Shown here: piece by piece, positions 43,239-55,186 of the stretch
Layout: every line of letters starts with the position of its first letter
Position numbering within the stretch: the stretch's first letter is position 1
Source: Lelliottia wanjuensis
GTDB lineage: Bacteria > Pseudomonadota > Gammaproteobacteria > Enterobacterales > Enterobacteriaceae
DNA length: 64,000 bases
NCBI RefSeq assembly: GCF_030238365.1
Contig: NZ_JASSOT010000061.1
Coordinates: 62,001 to 126,000 of the forward strand
Direction of reading: 5' to 3'
Translations under genes and position numbers: made by a program
Notes under the pieces: generated by a model
Database searches by the model: none
The model's input: only the letters and a program-made list of their open reading frames with translations
Told to the model about the DNA's origin: nothing

Positions 43239-45355
43239 TGCAGGGATCGACGGATTACCATGCCCTGAACGCCATGCTGAACCTCTACGATCGTGAGGGG
43301 CATATTCAGTTTGGCAAAGACCACGAGGCGGTCGACGCCTTTTTCGCCGCCCACGTTCGGCCAAACACAGTGCCGTTTGCCAGCCAGCAGGCGCGGCTCG
43401 ACTACCTGGTCAACGAGGGTTATTACGAAGAACGCGTGCTGACGCGCTACGACCGCGCTTTCGTGGTGAGCCTGTTTGAACGCGCCCACACCAGCGGTTT
43501 TCGTTTTCAGACTTTCCTCGGGGCCTGGAAGTATTACACCAGCTACACGCTCAAAACCTTCGACGGCAAACGCTATCTGGAAAGTTTTGAAGACCGCGTC
43601 TGCATGGTGGCGTTAACGCTCGCGCAGGGCGACGAAGCGCTGGCGCAGCAACTGACGGATGAGATCCTCTCCGGGCGTTTCCAGCCTGCGACGCCAACGT
43701 TCCTCAACTGTGGCAAGGCCCAGCGCGGCGAATTGGTCTCCTGCTTCCTGCTGCGCATCGAAGATAATATGGAGTCGATTGGCCGCGCGGTGAACTCGGC
43801 GCTGCAGCTCTCCAAACGCGGCGGCGGCGTGGCGTTTTTGCTGTCGAACCTGCGGGAATCCGGCGCGCCGATCAAGCGCATTGAGAACCAGTCGTCGGGC
43901 GTGATCCCGGTGATGAAGATGCTGGAAGATGCGTTTTCCTACGCCAATCAGCTGGGGGCGCGTCAGGGCGCGGGGGCGGTCTATCTCCACGCCCATCACC
44001 CGGACATCCTGCGTTTTCTGGATACCAAGCGCGAAAATGCCGACGAAAAAATCCGTATCAAAACTCTGTCGCTTGGCGTGGTGATCCCGGATATCACCTT
44101 CCAGCTGGCGAAAGAGAATGCCGGGATGGCCCTCTTCTCGCCGTACGATATCGAGCGCATCTACGGCAAGCCCTTCGGCGATGTGGCGATTAGCGAGCTG
44201 TACGACGAGCTGGTCGCCGACGACCGCATTCGTAAAAAATACATCAACACCCGCGACTTCTTCCAGACCCTGGCCGAGATCCAGTTTGAGTCCGGCTATC
44301 CGTACATCATGTATGAAGATACGGTGAACCGCGCCAACCCGATTGCCGGGCGCATCAACATGAGCAACCTGTGCTCGGAGATTTTGCAGGTTAACAGCGC
44401 GTCCACTTACGATGAGAACCTGGACTACGCGGAGACTGGCAAGGATATCTCCTGCAATCTCGGCTCGCTGAATATTGCCCACACCATGGATTCGCCGAAT
44501 TTTGGCCGCACCGTGGAGATCGCCATTCGCGGCCTGACGGCGGTATCGGACATGAGCCACATCCGCAGCGTGCCGTCGATTGAAGCCGGGAATGCCGCGT
44601 CCCACGCCATCGGGCTTGGGCAGATGAACCTGCACGGCTATCTGGCGCGGGAAGGTATCGCCTATGGTAGCCCGGAGGGGCTGGATTTCACCAACCTCTA
44701 TTTCTACACCATCACCTGGCACGCCCTGCATACCTCGATGATGCTGGCCCGCGAGCGCAACCAGCGTTTCGCCGGATTCGAGCAGTCGCGTTATGCCAGC
44801 GGGGAGTATTTTAATCAGTATCTGGAAAGCGACTGGCAGCCGAAAACCGACAAAGTGCGCGCGCTCTTTGCCCGTGCCGGAGTCCATCTCCCGACGCGTG
44901 AGATGTGGCAGCAGCTGCGCGCCGACGTGATGCAGTACGGCATCTACAACCAGAATCTACAGGCGGTCCCGCCGACCGGATCGATCTCCTATATCAACCA
45001 CGCGACGTCGAGCATTCATCCGATCGTCTCGAAAATTGAAATTCGCAAGGAAGGCAAAACCGGGCGCGTGTACTACCCCGCGCCGTTTATGACCAACGAG
45101 AATCTGGCGCTGTATCAGGATGCCTATGAGATCGGCCCGGAGAAGATTATTGATACCTACGCCGAGGCCACGCGCCATGTGGATCAGGGGCTATCCCTGA
45201 CGCTGTTCTTCCCCGATACCGCCACCACGCGGGATATCAACCGGGCGCAGATCTACGCCTGGAAGCGAGGGATCAAAACCCTGTACTACATTCGCCTGCG
45301 TCAGCTTGCGCTGGAAGGCACCGAAATTGAAGGCTGCGTGTCCTGCGCGCTGTAA
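43211..45355 (+). CDS. nrdE: Class Ib ribonucleotide reductase alpha subunit NrdE
   Basis: 714 residues from a TTG at 43211, chosen because the N terminus [10 protein letters not shown] then matches E. coli NrdE (AKA MATTTPERVMQ). It contains the catalytic domains ([44 protein letters not shown]) and the C-terminal swinging Cys pair CVSC near the end (EGCVSCAL). NrdE lacks the N-terminal ATP-cone of class Ia enzymes, as expected. A reduced AGGAG upstream inside nrdI and the 28-base overlap indicate coupling. The reaction is ribonucleoside diphosphate to deoxyribonucleoside diphosphate. Confidence 0.96.
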   Translation: MATTTAERVMQGSTDYHALNAMLNLYDREGHIQFGKDHEAVDAFFAAHVRPNTVPFASQQARLDYLVNEGYYEERVLTRYDRAFVVSLFERAHTSGFRFQTFLGAWKYYTSYTLKTFDGKRYLESFEDRVCMVALTLAQGDEALAQQLTDEILSGRFQPATPTFLNCGKAQRGELVSCFLLRIEDNMESIGRAVNSALQLSKRGGGVAFLLSNLRESGAPIKRIENQSSGVIPVMKMLEDAFSYANQLGARQGAGAVYLHAHHPDILRFLDTKRENADEKIRIKTLSLGVVIPDITFQLAKENAGMALFSPYDIERIYGKPFGDVAISELYDELVADDRIRKKYINTRDFFQTLAEIQFESGYPYIMYEDTVNRANPIAGRINMSNLCSEILQVNSASTYDENLDYAETGKDISCNLGSLNIAHTMDSPNFGRTVEIAIRGLTAVSDMSHIRSVPSIEAGNAASHAIGLGQMNLHGYLAREGIAYGSPEGLDFTNLYFYTITWHALHTSMMLARERNQRFAGFEQSRYASGEYFNQYLESDWQPKTDKVRALFARAGVHLPTREMWQQLRADVMQYGIYNQNLQAVPPTGSISYINHATSSIHPIVSKIEIRKEGKTGRVYYPAPFMTNENLALYQDAYEIGPEKIIDTYAEATRHVDQGLSLTLFFPDTATTRDINRAQIYAWKRGIKTLYYIRLRQLALEGTEIEGCVSCAL

Positions 45356-46324
<969 letters not shown>

Positions 46325-46335
46325 CGCGGCGTTAT

Positions 46336-46430
46336 CCCCTCACCCTAACCCTCTCCCCAAAGGGGAGAGGGGATCGCTCGGTGCGGTCTTTTCTCCCTCG
46401 CCCCTTTGGGGAGAGGGCCGGGGTGAGGGG
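46336..46430. repeat. CCCTCTCCC-type palindromic repeat, copy 2
   Basis: CCCCTCACCCTAACCCTCTC at the left and GAGAGGGCCGGGGTGAGGGG at the right form an imperfect inverted repeat with inner CTCTCCCC/GGGGAGAG and CCCCTTTGGGGA hairpins. It follows nrdF by 12 bases and belongs to the same family as the copies at 32756-32834 and 50033-50098. It could also end the nrdHIEF transcript. Confidence 0.85.
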
Positions 46431-46662
46431 AAAATAACGAATCTGAATTTAATATAAATTCCACTTCCTCCCCCACAAATATCCCCCATCATCTATACTG
46501 TAATTCCAGCGTCATATTCTCCTGAATTATTCCGATTCAGAAGAAATTCCCCGACCGCGCGGCAAAAATCTCAGAAAAATTCAACACCCGCTCAGCCCTT
46601 TCCTCATGGGAAATTCAGCCGTTTCGCTAACGGCAAAATTCGTGCCACAAGCGGCACAAGGG

Positions 46663-46690
46663 TTGTCTCAGATTCTCAGTATGTTAGGGT
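46663..46690 (+). promoter_or_regulatory. proVWX promoter: Candidate proU (proVWX) main promoter
   Basis: TTGTCT at 46663-46668 and TAGGGT at 46685-46690, 16 bases apart, closely match the osmotically controlled E. coli proU promoter (TTGCCT/TAGGGT), including the CAGATTCTCAGTATG spacer. It lies 69 bases before the proV start. proU is repressed by H-NS at low osmolarity and by a downstream element in proV. Confidence 0.75.
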
Positions 46691-46758
46691 ATGGCCAGTT
46701 CATTATTTTTAATGGTATTCATATCGACGCAATCAAATAACGGGAATATTTCTATTGC

Positions 46759-47961
46759 ATGGCAATTAAATTAGAAGTTAAAAATCTATATAAAGTATTT
46801 GGCGAGCATCCGCAGCGCGCGTTCAAATATATTGAAAAAGGACTTTCAAAAGAACAAATCCTGGAGAAAACAGGATTATCCCTTGGCGTTAAAGACGCCA
46901 GTCTGGCAATTGAAGAAGGCGAGATTTTCGTCATCATGGGATTATCCGGTTCGGGTAAATCGACCATGGTTCGCCTTCTCAATCGCCTGATTGAACCCAC
47001 CCGCGGACAGGTGCTGATTGATGGCGAAGACATCGCCAAAATATCTGACGCCGAGCTTCGTGAGGTGCGCAGGAAAAAGATAGCGATGGTCTTTCAGTCA
47101 TTCGCGCTAATGCCACATATGACGGTACTGGATAATACCGCCTTCGGTATGGAATTAGCGGGAATCCCTGCGGCGATTCGTCAGGAAAAAGCGCTGGATG
47201 CATTACGTCAGGTGGGGCTGGAAAATTATGCCCACGGCTATCCGGATGAACTTTCTGGCGGGATGCGCCAGCGCGTCGGTTTAGCCCGCGCATTAGCCAT
47301 CAATCCCGATATTTTATTAATGGATGAAGCCTTCTCGGCGCTCGATCCATTAATTCGTACCGAGATGCAGGATGAGCTGGTAAAACTGCAGGCAAAACAT
47401 CAGCGAACCGTGGTCTTTATTTCCCACGATCTCGATGAAGCGATGCGTATTGGCGATCGTATTGCCATTATGCAAAACGGCGAAGTGGTGCAGGTCGGTA
47501 CACCGGATGAAATTCTGAATAATCCGGCCAATGATTATGTTCGCACCTTCTTCCGCGGCGTGGATATTAGCCAGGTGTTTAGCGCCAAGGATATTTCCCG
47601 TCGTGCGCTGGACGGCATTATTCGTCGCACGCCAGGTTTTGGCCCGCGTTCGGCGCTCAAACTGTTGCAGGATGAAGACCGCGAATATGGCTATGTCATT
47701 GAACGCGGGAATAAATTTGTGGGCATTGTCTCCATCGACTCTCTGAAAAAAGCGCTTAGCGAAAACCAGGGAATCGATGCGGCGTTACTCGACGCTCCGC
47801 TTGCCGTGGACGCCGAAACGCCGCTCAGCGAGTTGCTCTCTCACGTCGGCCAGGCGCCCTGTGCGGTTCCGGTTGTCGGGGAAGAACAACAATACGTCGG
47901 CATCATTTCAAAACGCATGTTGCTGCAGGCTTTAGATCGCGAGGGGGCAAACAATGGCTGA
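46759..47961 (+). CDS. proV: Glycine betaine/proline ABC transporter ATPase ProV
   Basis: 400 residues. ABC signature parts: Walker [10 protein letters not shown] near 60-68, Q-loop [15 protein letters not shown], signature LSGGMRQR near 167, Walker [13 protein letters not shown] near 187, and H-loop [11 protein letters not shown]. Two CBS domains fill residues about 280-400, which sense ionic strength in this transporter. It takes up glycine betaine and proline for osmoprotection with ProW and ProX. Its 3' end overlaps proW by eight bases. Confidence 0.96.
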   Translation: MAIKLEVKNLYKVFGEHPQRAFKYIEKGLSKEQILEKTGLSLGVKDASLAIEEGEIFVIMGLSGSGKSTMVRLLNRLIEPTRGQVLIDGEDIAKISDAELREVRRKKIAMVFQSFALMPHMTVLDNTAFGMELAGIPAAIRQEKALDALRQVGLENYAHGYPDELSGGMRQRVGLARALAINPDILLMDEAFSALDPLIRTEMQDELVKLQAKHQRTVVFISHDLDEAMRIGDRIAIMQNGEVVQVGTPDEILNNPANDYVRTFFRGVDISQVFSAKDISRRALDGIIRRTPGFGPRSALKLLQDEDREYGYVIERGNKFVGIVSIDSLKKALSENQGIDAALLDAPLAVDAETPLSELLSHVGQAPCAVPVVGEEQQYVGIISKRMLLQALDREGANNG

Positions 47962-49021
47962 TCAATCAAACCCGTGGGGAACCACAGAAGCGGCGGATAG
48001 CGCCGCACAATCGGCAGACGCGTGGGGCACTTCCGCGCCTGCACCCGCTGACGGCGGCGGTACGGCAGACTGGCTCACCAGCGCGCCCGCTCCGGCACCG
48101 GAACATTTCAATATTATGGACCCGTTCCATAAGACGCTGATCCCGCTCGACAGTTGGGTGACCGAGGGCATCGACTGGGTGGTGACCCACTTCCGTCCGG
48201 TGTTCCAGGGCATTCGCGTCCCGGTGGATTACATCCTGAACGGCTTCCAGCAGATGATGCTCGGCATGCCCGCGCCCGTCGCTATCGCCCTGTTCGCCCT
48301 GATTGCGTGGCAGTTCGGCAGCGCAGGCATGGGGATCGCCACGCTGATTTCACTGATTGTGATTGGCGCGATCGGTGCCTGGTCTCAGGCCATGATCACT
48401 CTGGCGCTGGTCCTCACCGCCCTGCTGTTCTGCGTGGTGATCGGCCTGCCGATGGGGATCTGGCTGGCGCGCAGTCCGAGGGCGGCGAAAATTATTCGGC
48501 CGTTGCTGGATGCGATGCAGACCACACCGGCGTTTGTCTACCTGGTGCCGATTGTCATGCTGTTCGGGATCGGGAACGTGCCGGGTGTGGTGGTGACCAT
48601 TATCTTCGCCCTGCCGCCGATCATCCGTCTGACCATTCTGGGGATTAACCAGGTGCCGGCCGATCTGATCGAAGCCTCGCGCTCGTTCGGTGCCAGCCCG
48701 CGCCAGATGCTGTTCAAAGTACAGCTCCCGCTCGCGATGCCGACCATTATGGCGGGCGTGAACCAGACGCTGATGCTCGCCCTGTCGATGGTGGTGATCG
48801 CCTCGATGATCGCCGTGGGTGGACTCGGCCAGATGGTTCTGCGCGGGATCGGTCGTCTCGATATGGGGCTGGCCACCGTGGGCGGCGTCGGGATCGTGAT
48901 CCTCGCCATCATTCTTGACCGCCTGACTCAGGCTGTCGGTCGTGACTCACGCAGTCGCGGCAACCGCCGCTGGTACAGCACCGGCCCGGTCGGGTTGATT
49001 ACCCGTCCATTCATTAAATAA
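47954..49021 (+). CDS. proW: Glycine betaine/proline ABC transporter permease ProW
   Basis: 355 residues. An N-terminal about 100-residue hydrophilic extension (rich in Ala, Asp, Pro and Gly, including [15 protein letters not shown]) precedes the membrane segments, as in E. coli ProW. The permease core has [31 protein letters not shown], and the binding-protein-dependent transport signature with [26 protein letters not shown]. It overlaps proV by eight bases; proX begins nine bases after its stop codon. Confidence 0.95.
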   Translation: MADQSNPWGTTEAADSAAQSADAWGTSAPAPADGGGTADWLTSAPAPAPEHFNIMDPFHKTLIPLDSWVTEGIDWVVTHFRPVFQGIRVPVDYILNGFQQMMLGMPAPVAIALFALIAWQFGSAGMGIATLISLIVIGAIGAWSQAMITLALVLTALLFCVVIGLPMGIWLARSPRAAKIIRPLLDAMQTTPAFVYLVPIVMLFGIGNVPGVVVTIIFALPPIIRLTILGINQVPADLIEASRSFGASPRQMLFKVQLPLAMPTIMAGVNQTLMLALSMVVIASMIAVGGLGQMVLRGIGRLDMGLATVGGVGIVILAIILDRLTQAVGRDSRSRGNRRWYSTGPVGLITRPFIK

Positions 49022-49030
49022 GGAACAACG

Positions 49031-50026
49031 ATGCGACATAACATCCTTTTTGCCACAGCGTTTGCCACCCTTGTCTCCACCAGCGCATTCGCCGCTGATC
49101 TGCCGGGCAAAGGCATGACCGTTCAACCGGTTCAGAGCACCATTTCGGAAGAGTCCTTCCAGACCCTTCTCGTCAGCCGCGCGCTGGAGAAGCTGGGCTA
49201 CACGGTGAATAAGCCGAGCGAAGTGGATTACAACGTGGGTTACACCTCGATTGCCTCTGGCGATGCGACCTTTACCGCCGTGAACTGGCAGCCGCTGCAT
49301 GATGATATGTATGCCGCAGCGGGCGGGAGTAAGAAGTTTTACCGCGAAGGCACCTTCGTGACCGGTGCGGCGCAGGGCTATTTAGTCGATAAGAAAACCG
49401 CCGACAAATATCACATCACCAACGTTGAGCAGCTGAAAGATCCGAAGATCGCCAAACTGTTCGACACCAACGGTGACGGCAAAGCCGACATGATGGGCTG
49501 TTCGCCGGGCTGGGGCTGTGAAGCGGTGATTAATCACCAGAACAAAGCCTTCGATCTGGAGAAGACCGTCGACGTGAGCCACGGGAACTACTCCGCAATG
49601 ATGGCCGATACCATCGCCCGCTTTAAAGAAGGCAAACCGGTGATCTACTACACCTGGACGCCGTACTGGGTGAGCGATGTGCTGAAACCGGGTAAAGACG
49701 TGGTGTGGCTGCAGGTGCCGTTCTCGTCCCTGCCAGGCGAACAGAAAGACATCGATACCAAACTGCCGAACGGCATGAACTACGGGTTCCCGGTGAACAC
49801 CATGCACATCGTTGCCAACAAAGCCTGGGCTGAGAAAAACCCGGCGGCGGCGAAGCTGTTCTCGGTGATGAAACTGCCACTGGCGGATATCAACGCGCAG
49901 AACGCGATGATGCACGAAGGCAAATCGTCTGAAGCGGATGTTCAGGGTCACGTTGACGGCTGGATCAAAGCCCACCAGCAGCAGTTCGACGGCTGGGTGA
50001 ATGAGGCGCTGAGCGCGCAGAAGTAA
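49031..50026 (+). CDS. proX: Glycine betaine-binding periplasmic protein ProX
   Basis: 331 residues with a signal peptide of 21 residues (ending SAFA, then [10 protein letters not shown]). Trp-rich ligand pockets are seen in [12 protein letters not shown] and [13 protein letters not shown], the aromatic cage that binds the trimethylammonium group. A Cys pair lies in [11 protein letters not shown]. It delivers betaine to ProVW. The start and its ribosome-binding AAGGAAC follow proW by nine bases. A palindromic repeat follows the stop codon. Confidence 0.96.
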   Translation: MRHNILFATAFATLVSTSAFAADLPGKGMTVQPVQSTISEESFQTLLVSRALEKLGYTVNKPSEVDYNVGYTSIASGDATFTAVNWQPLHDDMYAAAGGSKKFYREGTFVTGAAQGYLVDKKTADKYHITNVEQLKDPKIAKLFDTNGDGKADMMGCSPGWGCEAVINHQNKAFDLEKTVDVSHGNYSAMMADTIARFKEGKPVIYYTWTPYWVSDVLKPGKDVVWLQVPFSSLPGEQKDIDTKLPNGMNYGFPVNTMHIVANKAWAEKNPAAAKLFSVMKLPLADINAQNAMMHEGKSSEADVQGHVDGWIKAHQQQFDGWVNEALSAQK

Positions 50027-50032
50027 GGTTTT

Positions 50033-50098
50033 CCCCTCTTCCAAAGGGAGAGGGGGATTTGGTTCCCTCTCCCACAGGGAGAGGGTTAGGGTGAGGGC
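50033..50098. repeat. CCCTCTCCC-type palindromic repeat, copy 3
   Basis: CCCCTCTTCCAAAGGGAGAG and CCCTCTCCCACAGGGAGAGG, ending in GGTTAGGGTGAGGGCATCAG. This last part equals the right end of copy 1 at 32756-32834. It lies six bases after proX and may end the proVWX transcript. Confidence 0.82.
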
Positions 50099-50231
50099 AT
50101 CAGGCCGCACAATCTCACCCTCCCAACCCTAAACCGCACAAACCACCACGCAACAAATCCCCAACATTCACATTCATCCGTTATGATGGTTTCTGAAAAA
50201 ATAATCACTTAACTTACGATTGTTGAACCCC

Positions 50232-51416
50232 ATGACAAAAACATCTCAAGGGCTTAGCCCGGCACTTATTCTGCTCATGTCCGTGGCAACCGGCCTGGCG
50301 GTGGCCAGTAACTACTATGCGCAGCCCCTGCTCGACACTATCGCCCGCGCCTTTTCTCTCTCGGCCAGTTCAGCCGGATTTATTGTCACCGCCGCCCAGC
50401 TTGGCTATGCCGCGGGGCTGCTGTTCCTCGTGCCGCTGGGCGATATGTTTGAACGCCGCAGACTAATCGTCTCGATGACGCTGCTGGCCGCAGGCGGGAT
50501 GTTGATCACCGCCTCCAGCCAGTCGCTGGGGATGATGATCCTCGGTACGGCGCTGACCGGGCTGTTCTCGGTGGTGGCGCAAATCCTCGTCCCGCTGGCC
50601 GCCACCCTCGCGGCTCCTGAAAAACGCGGAAAAGTCGTCGGCACGATCATGAGCGGCCTGCTGCTGGGGATTTTGCTGGCGCGTACCGTGGCCGGGCTGC
50701 TGGCGAGTCTTGGCGGCTGGCGGACGGTCTACTGGGTCGCCAGCGTGTTAATGGTGGTGATGGCCTTTGCCCTGTGGCGCGGTCTGCCAAAAGTGAAGCA
50801 GGAGAACCATCTCAACTACCCGCAGCTTCTCGGTTCGGTTTTCAGCCTGTTCACCCAGGATAAACTCCTGAGAACGCGCGCCCTGCTGGGCTGTTTCACC
50901 TTTGCGAACTTCAGCATTTTATGGACCTCGATGGCCTTCCTGCTGGCCTCACCGCCGTTCAACTATTCCGAAGGGGTGATTGGCCTGTTCGGTCTGGCGG
51001 GAGCGGCCGGTGCGCTGGGGGCACGTCCTGCCGGGGGGCTGGCGGATAAAGGCAAATCCCATCTGACGACGTCTGCCGGGCTGGTCCTGCTGCTGCTCTC
51101 GTGGGCGGCAATCTGGTACGGGCATATCTCGGTGCTGTCGCTGATTGTCGGGATTCTGGTCCTCGACCTGACGGTCCAGGGCGTGCATATCACTAACCAG
51201 ACGGTGATCTACCGGGTGAAACCTGAGGCGCGTAACCGCCTGACCGCCGGTTACATGACCAGCTACTTTATTGGCGGTGCGGCGGGCTCGCTGATTTCAG
51301 CTTCCGCGTGGCAGCACGCGGGCTGGACGGGGGTGTGCGTGGTGGGTACGGTTGTCGCCGCCATCAACCTGCTCATCTGGTGGCGCGGATATCACCAGCA
51401 GGAAGCCATTATCTAA
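50232..51416 (+). CDS. MFS transporter, intact YgaY-like
   Basis: 394 residues from the ATG at 50232. Twelve membrane segments are predicted, with the family motif A-like GDMFERRRLIV in the second loop and motif GRPAGGLADKGKS in the middle. It matches the Bcr/CflA-like or YbjJ-like inner-membrane efflux MFS group. In E. coli K-12 the corresponding place between proX and emrR carries the ygaY pseudogene, so this is a full-length version of that gene by position. Substrate unknown; a place next to emrRAB suggests drug or metabolite efflux. Confidence 0.85.
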   Translation: MTKTSQGLSPALILLMSVATGLAVASNYYAQPLLDTIARAFSLSASSAGFIVTAAQLGYAAGLLFLVPLGDMFERRRLIVSMTLLAAGGMLITASSQSLGMMILGTALTGLFSVVAQILVPLAATLAAPEKRGKVVGTIMSGLLLGILLARTVAGLLASLGGWRTVYWVASVLMVVMAFALWRGLPKVKQENHLNYPQLLGSVFSLFTQDKLLRTRALLGCFTFANFSILWTSMAFLLASPPFNYSEGVIGLFGLAGAAGALGARPAGGLADKGKSHLTTSAGLVLLLLSWAAIWYGHISVLSLIVGILVLDLTVQGVHITNQTVIYRVKPEARNRLTAGYMTSYFIGGAAGSLISASAWQHAGWTGVCVVGTVVAAINLLIWWRGYHQQEAII

Positions 51417-51797
51417 GCTTTACATCGGTTTGGGGCGACTTAGGGTGTTAAGCAGCCCCACACTCTGTTAAGGTGAGCGTAATTATTTATCCCAGAAATT
51501 TTACTGTGGGTGACATATTAGATTACCGCATGAAAAGTTTAGACCTGGTGGCTTCACCACTCCCCTGCAGATCGCTGACATCTCCATCCCGTTTGAAACT
51601 TCATGCTGTTTCGCATCACCCGACCCCGTCTTTCATGGGCGTTTGCCCTTCCTTTTCTGTGCTTACCGGGTCACGGACTCACCCGGCACTTTCTGACAGT
51701 GATATCAGTTTGGCGGATATAACCGCACAAATAATTCATTTACATTATTTGTCACTGTCGTTACTATATCGACTGTAATTAATGAGGTCATACCCAA
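51417..51797. other. emrRAB regulatory region
   Basis: 381 bases between the MFS gene and emrR. The 3' part carries the emrR promoter and the EmrR binding region. The upstream part has no recognisable gene; a frame at 51473-51778 is open but runs through the promoter. Confidence 0.6.
51739..51767 (+). promoter_or_regulatory. emrRAB promoter
   Basis: TTTACA at 51739-51744 and TACTAT at 51762-51767 are 17 bases apart. They match the E. coli emrRAB promoter, including TATTTGTCACTGTCGTTACT. EmrR, a MarR-type repressor, acts at this site and releases on binding uncouplers, salicylate or nalidixic acid. Confidence 0.75.
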
Positions 51798-52328
51798 ATG
51801 GATAGTTCGTTTACGCCCATTGAACAAATGCTTAAATTTCGCGCCAGTCGTTATGAGGACTTCCCTTATCAGGAAATCCTGTTAACCCGCCTGTGCATGC
51901 ACATGCAGGGTAAGCTGCTGGATAACCGCAATAAGATGCTGAAAGCTCAAGGGATTAACGAGACGTTGTTTATGGCGTTGATTACCCTGGAGTCTCAGGA
52001 AGATCACAGCATTCAGCCTTCGGAGCTGAGCTGCGCACTGGGTTCGTCCCGTACCAACGCGACCCGCATCGCCGATGAGCTGGAAAAACGCGGCTGGATT
52101 GAGCGCCGTGAAAGCGACAACGACCGCCGTTGTCTGCATCTGCAATTGACCGACAAAGGTCACGAATTCCTGCGCGGGGTGCTTCCACCTCAGCACAACT
52201 GTCTGCATCAACTTTGGTCTGCCCTGAGCACCACCGAACGCGATCAGCTCGAGCACATCACTCGCAAGCTTCTCACCCGTCTGGATCAGATGGATGAAGA
52301 AGGCGCCATTCTTGAGGCGCTGAGCTAA
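51798..52328 (+). CDS. emrR: EmrR (MprA), MarR-family repressor of emrRAB
   Basis: 176 residues. The winged helix-turn-helix region is [53 protein letters not shown], a near match to E. coli EmrR. It represses the emrRAB operon and responds to structurally unrelated drugs. A hairpin and a 127-base gap precede emrA. Confidence 0.95.
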   Translation: MDSSFTPIEQMLKFRASRYEDFPYQEILLTRLCMHMQGKLLDNRNKMLKAQGINETLFMALITLESQEDHSIQPSELSCALGSSRTNATRIADELEKRGWIERRESDNDRRCLHLQLTDKGHEFLRGVLPPQHNCLHQLWSALSTTERDQLEHITRKLLTRLDQMDEEGAILEALS

Positions 52329-52372
52329 CGCGACGACACGCTCAACCATCCAGATTTAATAAAAAAATTGAT

Positions 52373-52400
52373 AGGCCAGCACGTCACACTGCTGGCCTTT
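52373..52400 (+). terminator. Attenuator-like hairpin between emrR and emrA
   Basis: AGGCCAGCA, loop CGTCACAC, TGCTGGCCT: a perfect 9-bp stem followed by TTTCT. It would reduce read-through from emrR into emrAB without stopping it, as in an operon with internal attenuation. The T run is short. Confidence 0.65.
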
Positions 52401-52455
52401 CTGACAACAGGTCGGCTCAGCCGATGTGAAAATAAGAAGATCGTGGAGAACTACA

Positions 52456-53631
52456 ATGAGCGCAAATGCGGAGAACACTCCCCCGCAGCAACCGGTCAAC
52501 ACTAAGAAAGGCAAACGCAAGAGCGCCCTTCTGCTGCTGACTTTGCTCTTTATTATTATTGCCGTGGCATATGGGATCTATTGGTTTTTAGTACTGCGTC
52601 ATATTGAAGAAACCGATGACGCATACGTGGCAGGGAACCAGGTTCAGATTATGGCGCAGGTGTCGGGCAGCGTGACGAAAGTCTGGGCTGACAATACCGA
52701 CTTTGTGCAAAAAGGGGATGTGCTGGTCACGCTCGATCCGACCGATGCCCAGCAGGCGTTTGAAAAAGCGCAGACTCAGTTGGCCGCCAGCGTGCGTCAA
52801 ACCCGCCAGTCGATGATCAACAGCAAACAGCTGCAGGCGAGCATCGACGTGCAGAAAACTGCACTGGCTCAGGCGCAGAGCGACCTCAACCGTCGCGTGC
52901 CGCTCGGCACCGCCAACCTGATTGGCCGTGAAGAGCTGCAACACGCCCGTGACGCTGTGGCCAGCGCGCAGGCGCAGCTCGACGTGGCGATCCAGCAGTA
53001 CAACGCCAACCAGGCGATGATTCTGGGCACCAATCTGGAAGAACAGCCTGCCGTCAAACAGTCGGCAACCGAAGTGCGTAACGCATGGCTCGCCCTGCAG
53101 CGTACCAAGATTGTCAGCCCGATGACCGGCTATGTATCGCGCCGCTCCGTTCAGCCTGGCGCCCAGATAAGCCCAACAACGCCGCTGATGGCGGTGGTTC
53201 CGGCCTCCAATCTGTGGGTGGATGCGAACTTCAAAGAGACGCAGCTGGCCCACATGCGTATTGGCCAGACCGCGACTATCGTCAGTGATATCTACGGCGA
53301 CGACGTGAAGTACACCGGTAAAGTGGTCGGTCTGGATATGGGGACCGGCAGTGCCTTCTCCCTGCTGCCTGCGCAGAACGCCACCGGTAACTGGATCAAA
53401 GTGGTTCAGCGTCTGCCTGTGCGTATCGAACTGGATGGCAAACAGCTTACCGATCACCCGCTGCGCATCGGTCTGTCGACCCTCGTCACCGTGGATACCG
53501 CCAATCGTGACGGTCAGATGCTGGCGAACCAGGTTCGCACTCATCCGGCCTATGAAAGCAACGCCCGTGAAATCAGCCTTGATCCGGTCAACAAGCTGAT
53601 TGACGACATCGTGAAAGCGAACGCCGGTTAA
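52456..53631 (+). CDS. emrA: EmrA, membrane-fusion protein of the EmrAB-TolC drug pump
   Basis: 391 residues from the ATG at 52456; an in-frame start ten codons upstream does not match the family. A single membrane segment is at about 25-46 (ALLLLTLLFIIIAVAYGIYWFLV). Then come the lipoyl halves (QIMAQVSGSVTKVWADN, IVSPMTGYVSRRSVQPGAQISPTT) and a coiled coil. It links EmrB to TolC for export of hydrophobic compounds such as CCCP, nalidixic acid and thiolactomycin. emrB follows after 16 bases. Confidence 0.95.
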   Translation: MSANAENTPPQQPVNTKKGKRKSALLLLTLLFIIIAVAYGIYWFLVLRHIEETDDAYVAGNQVQIMAQVSGSVTKVWADNTDFVQKGDVLVTLDPTDAQQAFEKAQTQLAASVRQTRQSMINSKQLQASIDVQKTALAQAQSDLNRRVPLGTANLIGREELQHARDAVASAQAQLDVAIQQYNANQAMILGTNLEEQPAVKQSATEVRNAWLALQRTKIVSPMTGYVSRRSVQPGAQISPTTPLMAVVPASNLWVDANFKETQLAHMRIGQTATIVSDIYGDDVKYTGKVVGLDMGTGSAFSLLPAQNATGNWIKVVQRLPVRIELDGKQLTDHPLRIGLSTLVTVDTANRDGQMLANQVRTHPAYESNAREISLDPVNKLIDDIVKANAG

Positions 53632-53647
53632 TCCGAAGGTGAGCGGT

Positions 53648-55186
53648 ATGCAACAGCAAAAACCGCTGGAGGGGGCGCAGCTGGTCATAATGACCATTGC
53701 GCTGTCGCTGGCGACATTCATGCAGGTGCTGGACTCCACCATCGCAAACGTGGCGATCCCGACCATCGCCGGGAACCTCGGCTCGTCCCTGAGCCAGGGG
53801 ACCTGGGTGATCACCTCGTTTGGGGTCGCGAATGCGATCTCCATTCCGATTACCGGCTGGCTGGCGAAGCGCGTCGGGGAAGTTCGGCTGTTCCTGTGGT
53901 CAACGGTGTTGTTCGTCATCGCCTCCTGGGCGTGTGGCATGTCCAACAGCCTGACGATGCTGATCTTCTTCCGCGTGATCCAGGGGATTGTGGCCGGGCC
54001 GTTAATCCCGCTGTCGCAAAGTCTGCTGCTGAATAACTACCCGCCCGCCAAGCGCTCCATCGCGCTGGCGCTGTGGTCGATGACGGTGATTGTCGCCCCG
54101 ATTTGCGGGCCGATTCTCGGCGGGTATATCAGCGATAACTACCACTGGGGCTGGATCTTCTTCATCAACGTACCAATCGGTGCGGCGGTGGTGTTGATGA
54201 CGCTGCAGTCGTTGCGCGGTCGGGAAACCAAAACCGAACAGCGGCGTATCGACGGCGTCGGCCTGGCGCTGCTGGTGCTGGGAATTGGTAGCCTGCAGAT
54301 TATGCTCGACCGGGGTAAAGAGCTGGACTGGTTCGCCTCGCAGGAGATCATCGTGCTCACCGTCGTCGCGGTGGTGGCGATCAGCTTCCTGATTGTCTGG
54401 GAGCTGACGGACGATAACCCGATCGTCGATCTCTCGCTCTTCAAGTCGCGAAACTTCACCATCGGCTGCCTGTGTATCAGTCTCGCCTATATGCTCTACT
54501 TCGGCGCGATCGTTCTGCTGCCGCAGCTGTTGCAGGAGGTATACGGCTACACCGCGACCTGGGCGGGTCTGGCCTCTGCGCCAGTCGGTCTGATTCCGGT
54601 CCTGCTGTCGCCGATTATTGGTCGCTTTGCCCATAAACTCGACATGCGTCGACTGGTGACATTCAGCTTTATTATGTATGCGGTGTGCTTCTACTGGCGT
54701 GCGTATACGTTCGAACCGGGAATGGACTTTGGCGCGTCCGCGTGGCCGCAGTTTATTCAGGGCTTTGCCGTGGCGTGCTTCTTTATGCCACTCACCACCA
54801 TCACCCTGTCGGGACTTCCGCCAGAGCGAATGGCGGCGGCATCGAGCCTGTCGAACTTCACGCGTACGCTGGCGGGCTCCATCGGGACGTCGATTACCAC
54901 GACGCTGTGGACTAATCGCGAGTCGTTGCACCATGCGCAATTGACCGAGTCGGTAAACGCCTTCAACCCGAATGCCCAGCAGATGTATTCCCAGCTGGAA
55001 GGTATGGGGATGACGGAGCAGCAGGCGTCGGGCTGGATTGCCCAGCAGATCACCAACCAGGGGCTGATTATCTCTGCCAATGAGATTTTCTGGTTCTCCG
55101 CAGGGATATTTATCCTGCTGCTGGGGCTGATCTGGTTTGCCAAACCGCCGTTCGGCGCGGGCGGTGGCGGCGGTGGCGCGCACTAA
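53648..55186 (+). CDS. emrB: EmrB, DHA2-family (14-TM) multidrug exporter
   Basis: 512 residues from the ATG at 53648. Fourteen membrane segments and the DHA2 motif C (SMTVIVAPICGPILGGYISDNYHWGWIFFINVPIG) are visible. The D-x-x-x-A start (VLDSTIANVAIPTIAGNLG) and the Gly-rich C terminus (GAGGGGGGAH) match E. coli EmrB. It exchanges protons for drugs with EmrA and TolC. Confidence 0.96.
   Translation: MQQQKPLEGAQLVIMTIALSLATFMQVLDSTIANVAIPTIAGNLGSSLSQGTWVITSFGVANAISIPITGWLAKRVGEVRLFLWSTVLFVIASWACGMSNSLTMLIFFRVIQGIVAGPLIPLSQSLLLNNYPPAKRSIALALWSMTVIVAPICGPILGGYISDNYHWGWIFFINVPIGAAVVLMTLQSLRGRETKTEQRRIDGVGLALLVLGIGSLQIMLDRGKELDWFASQEIIVLTVVAVVAISFLIVWELTDDNPIVDLSLFKSRNFTIGCLCISLAYMLYFGAIVLLPQLLQEVYGYTATWAGLASAPVGLIPVLLSPIIGRFAHKLDMRRLVTFSFIMYAVCFYWRAYTFEPGMDFGASAWPQFIQGFAVACFFMPLTTITLSGLPPERMAAASSLSNFTRTLAGSIGTSITTTLWTNRESLHHAQLTESVNAFNPNAQQMYSQLEGMGMTEQQASGWIAQQITNQGLIISANEIFWFSAGIFILLLGLIWFAKPPFGAGGGGGGAH

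Noticed and set aside
51473-51778. 101-codon frame upstream of emrR
   Set aside because: It runs through the emrRAB promoter, has no protein-like composition and no homologue that I know.
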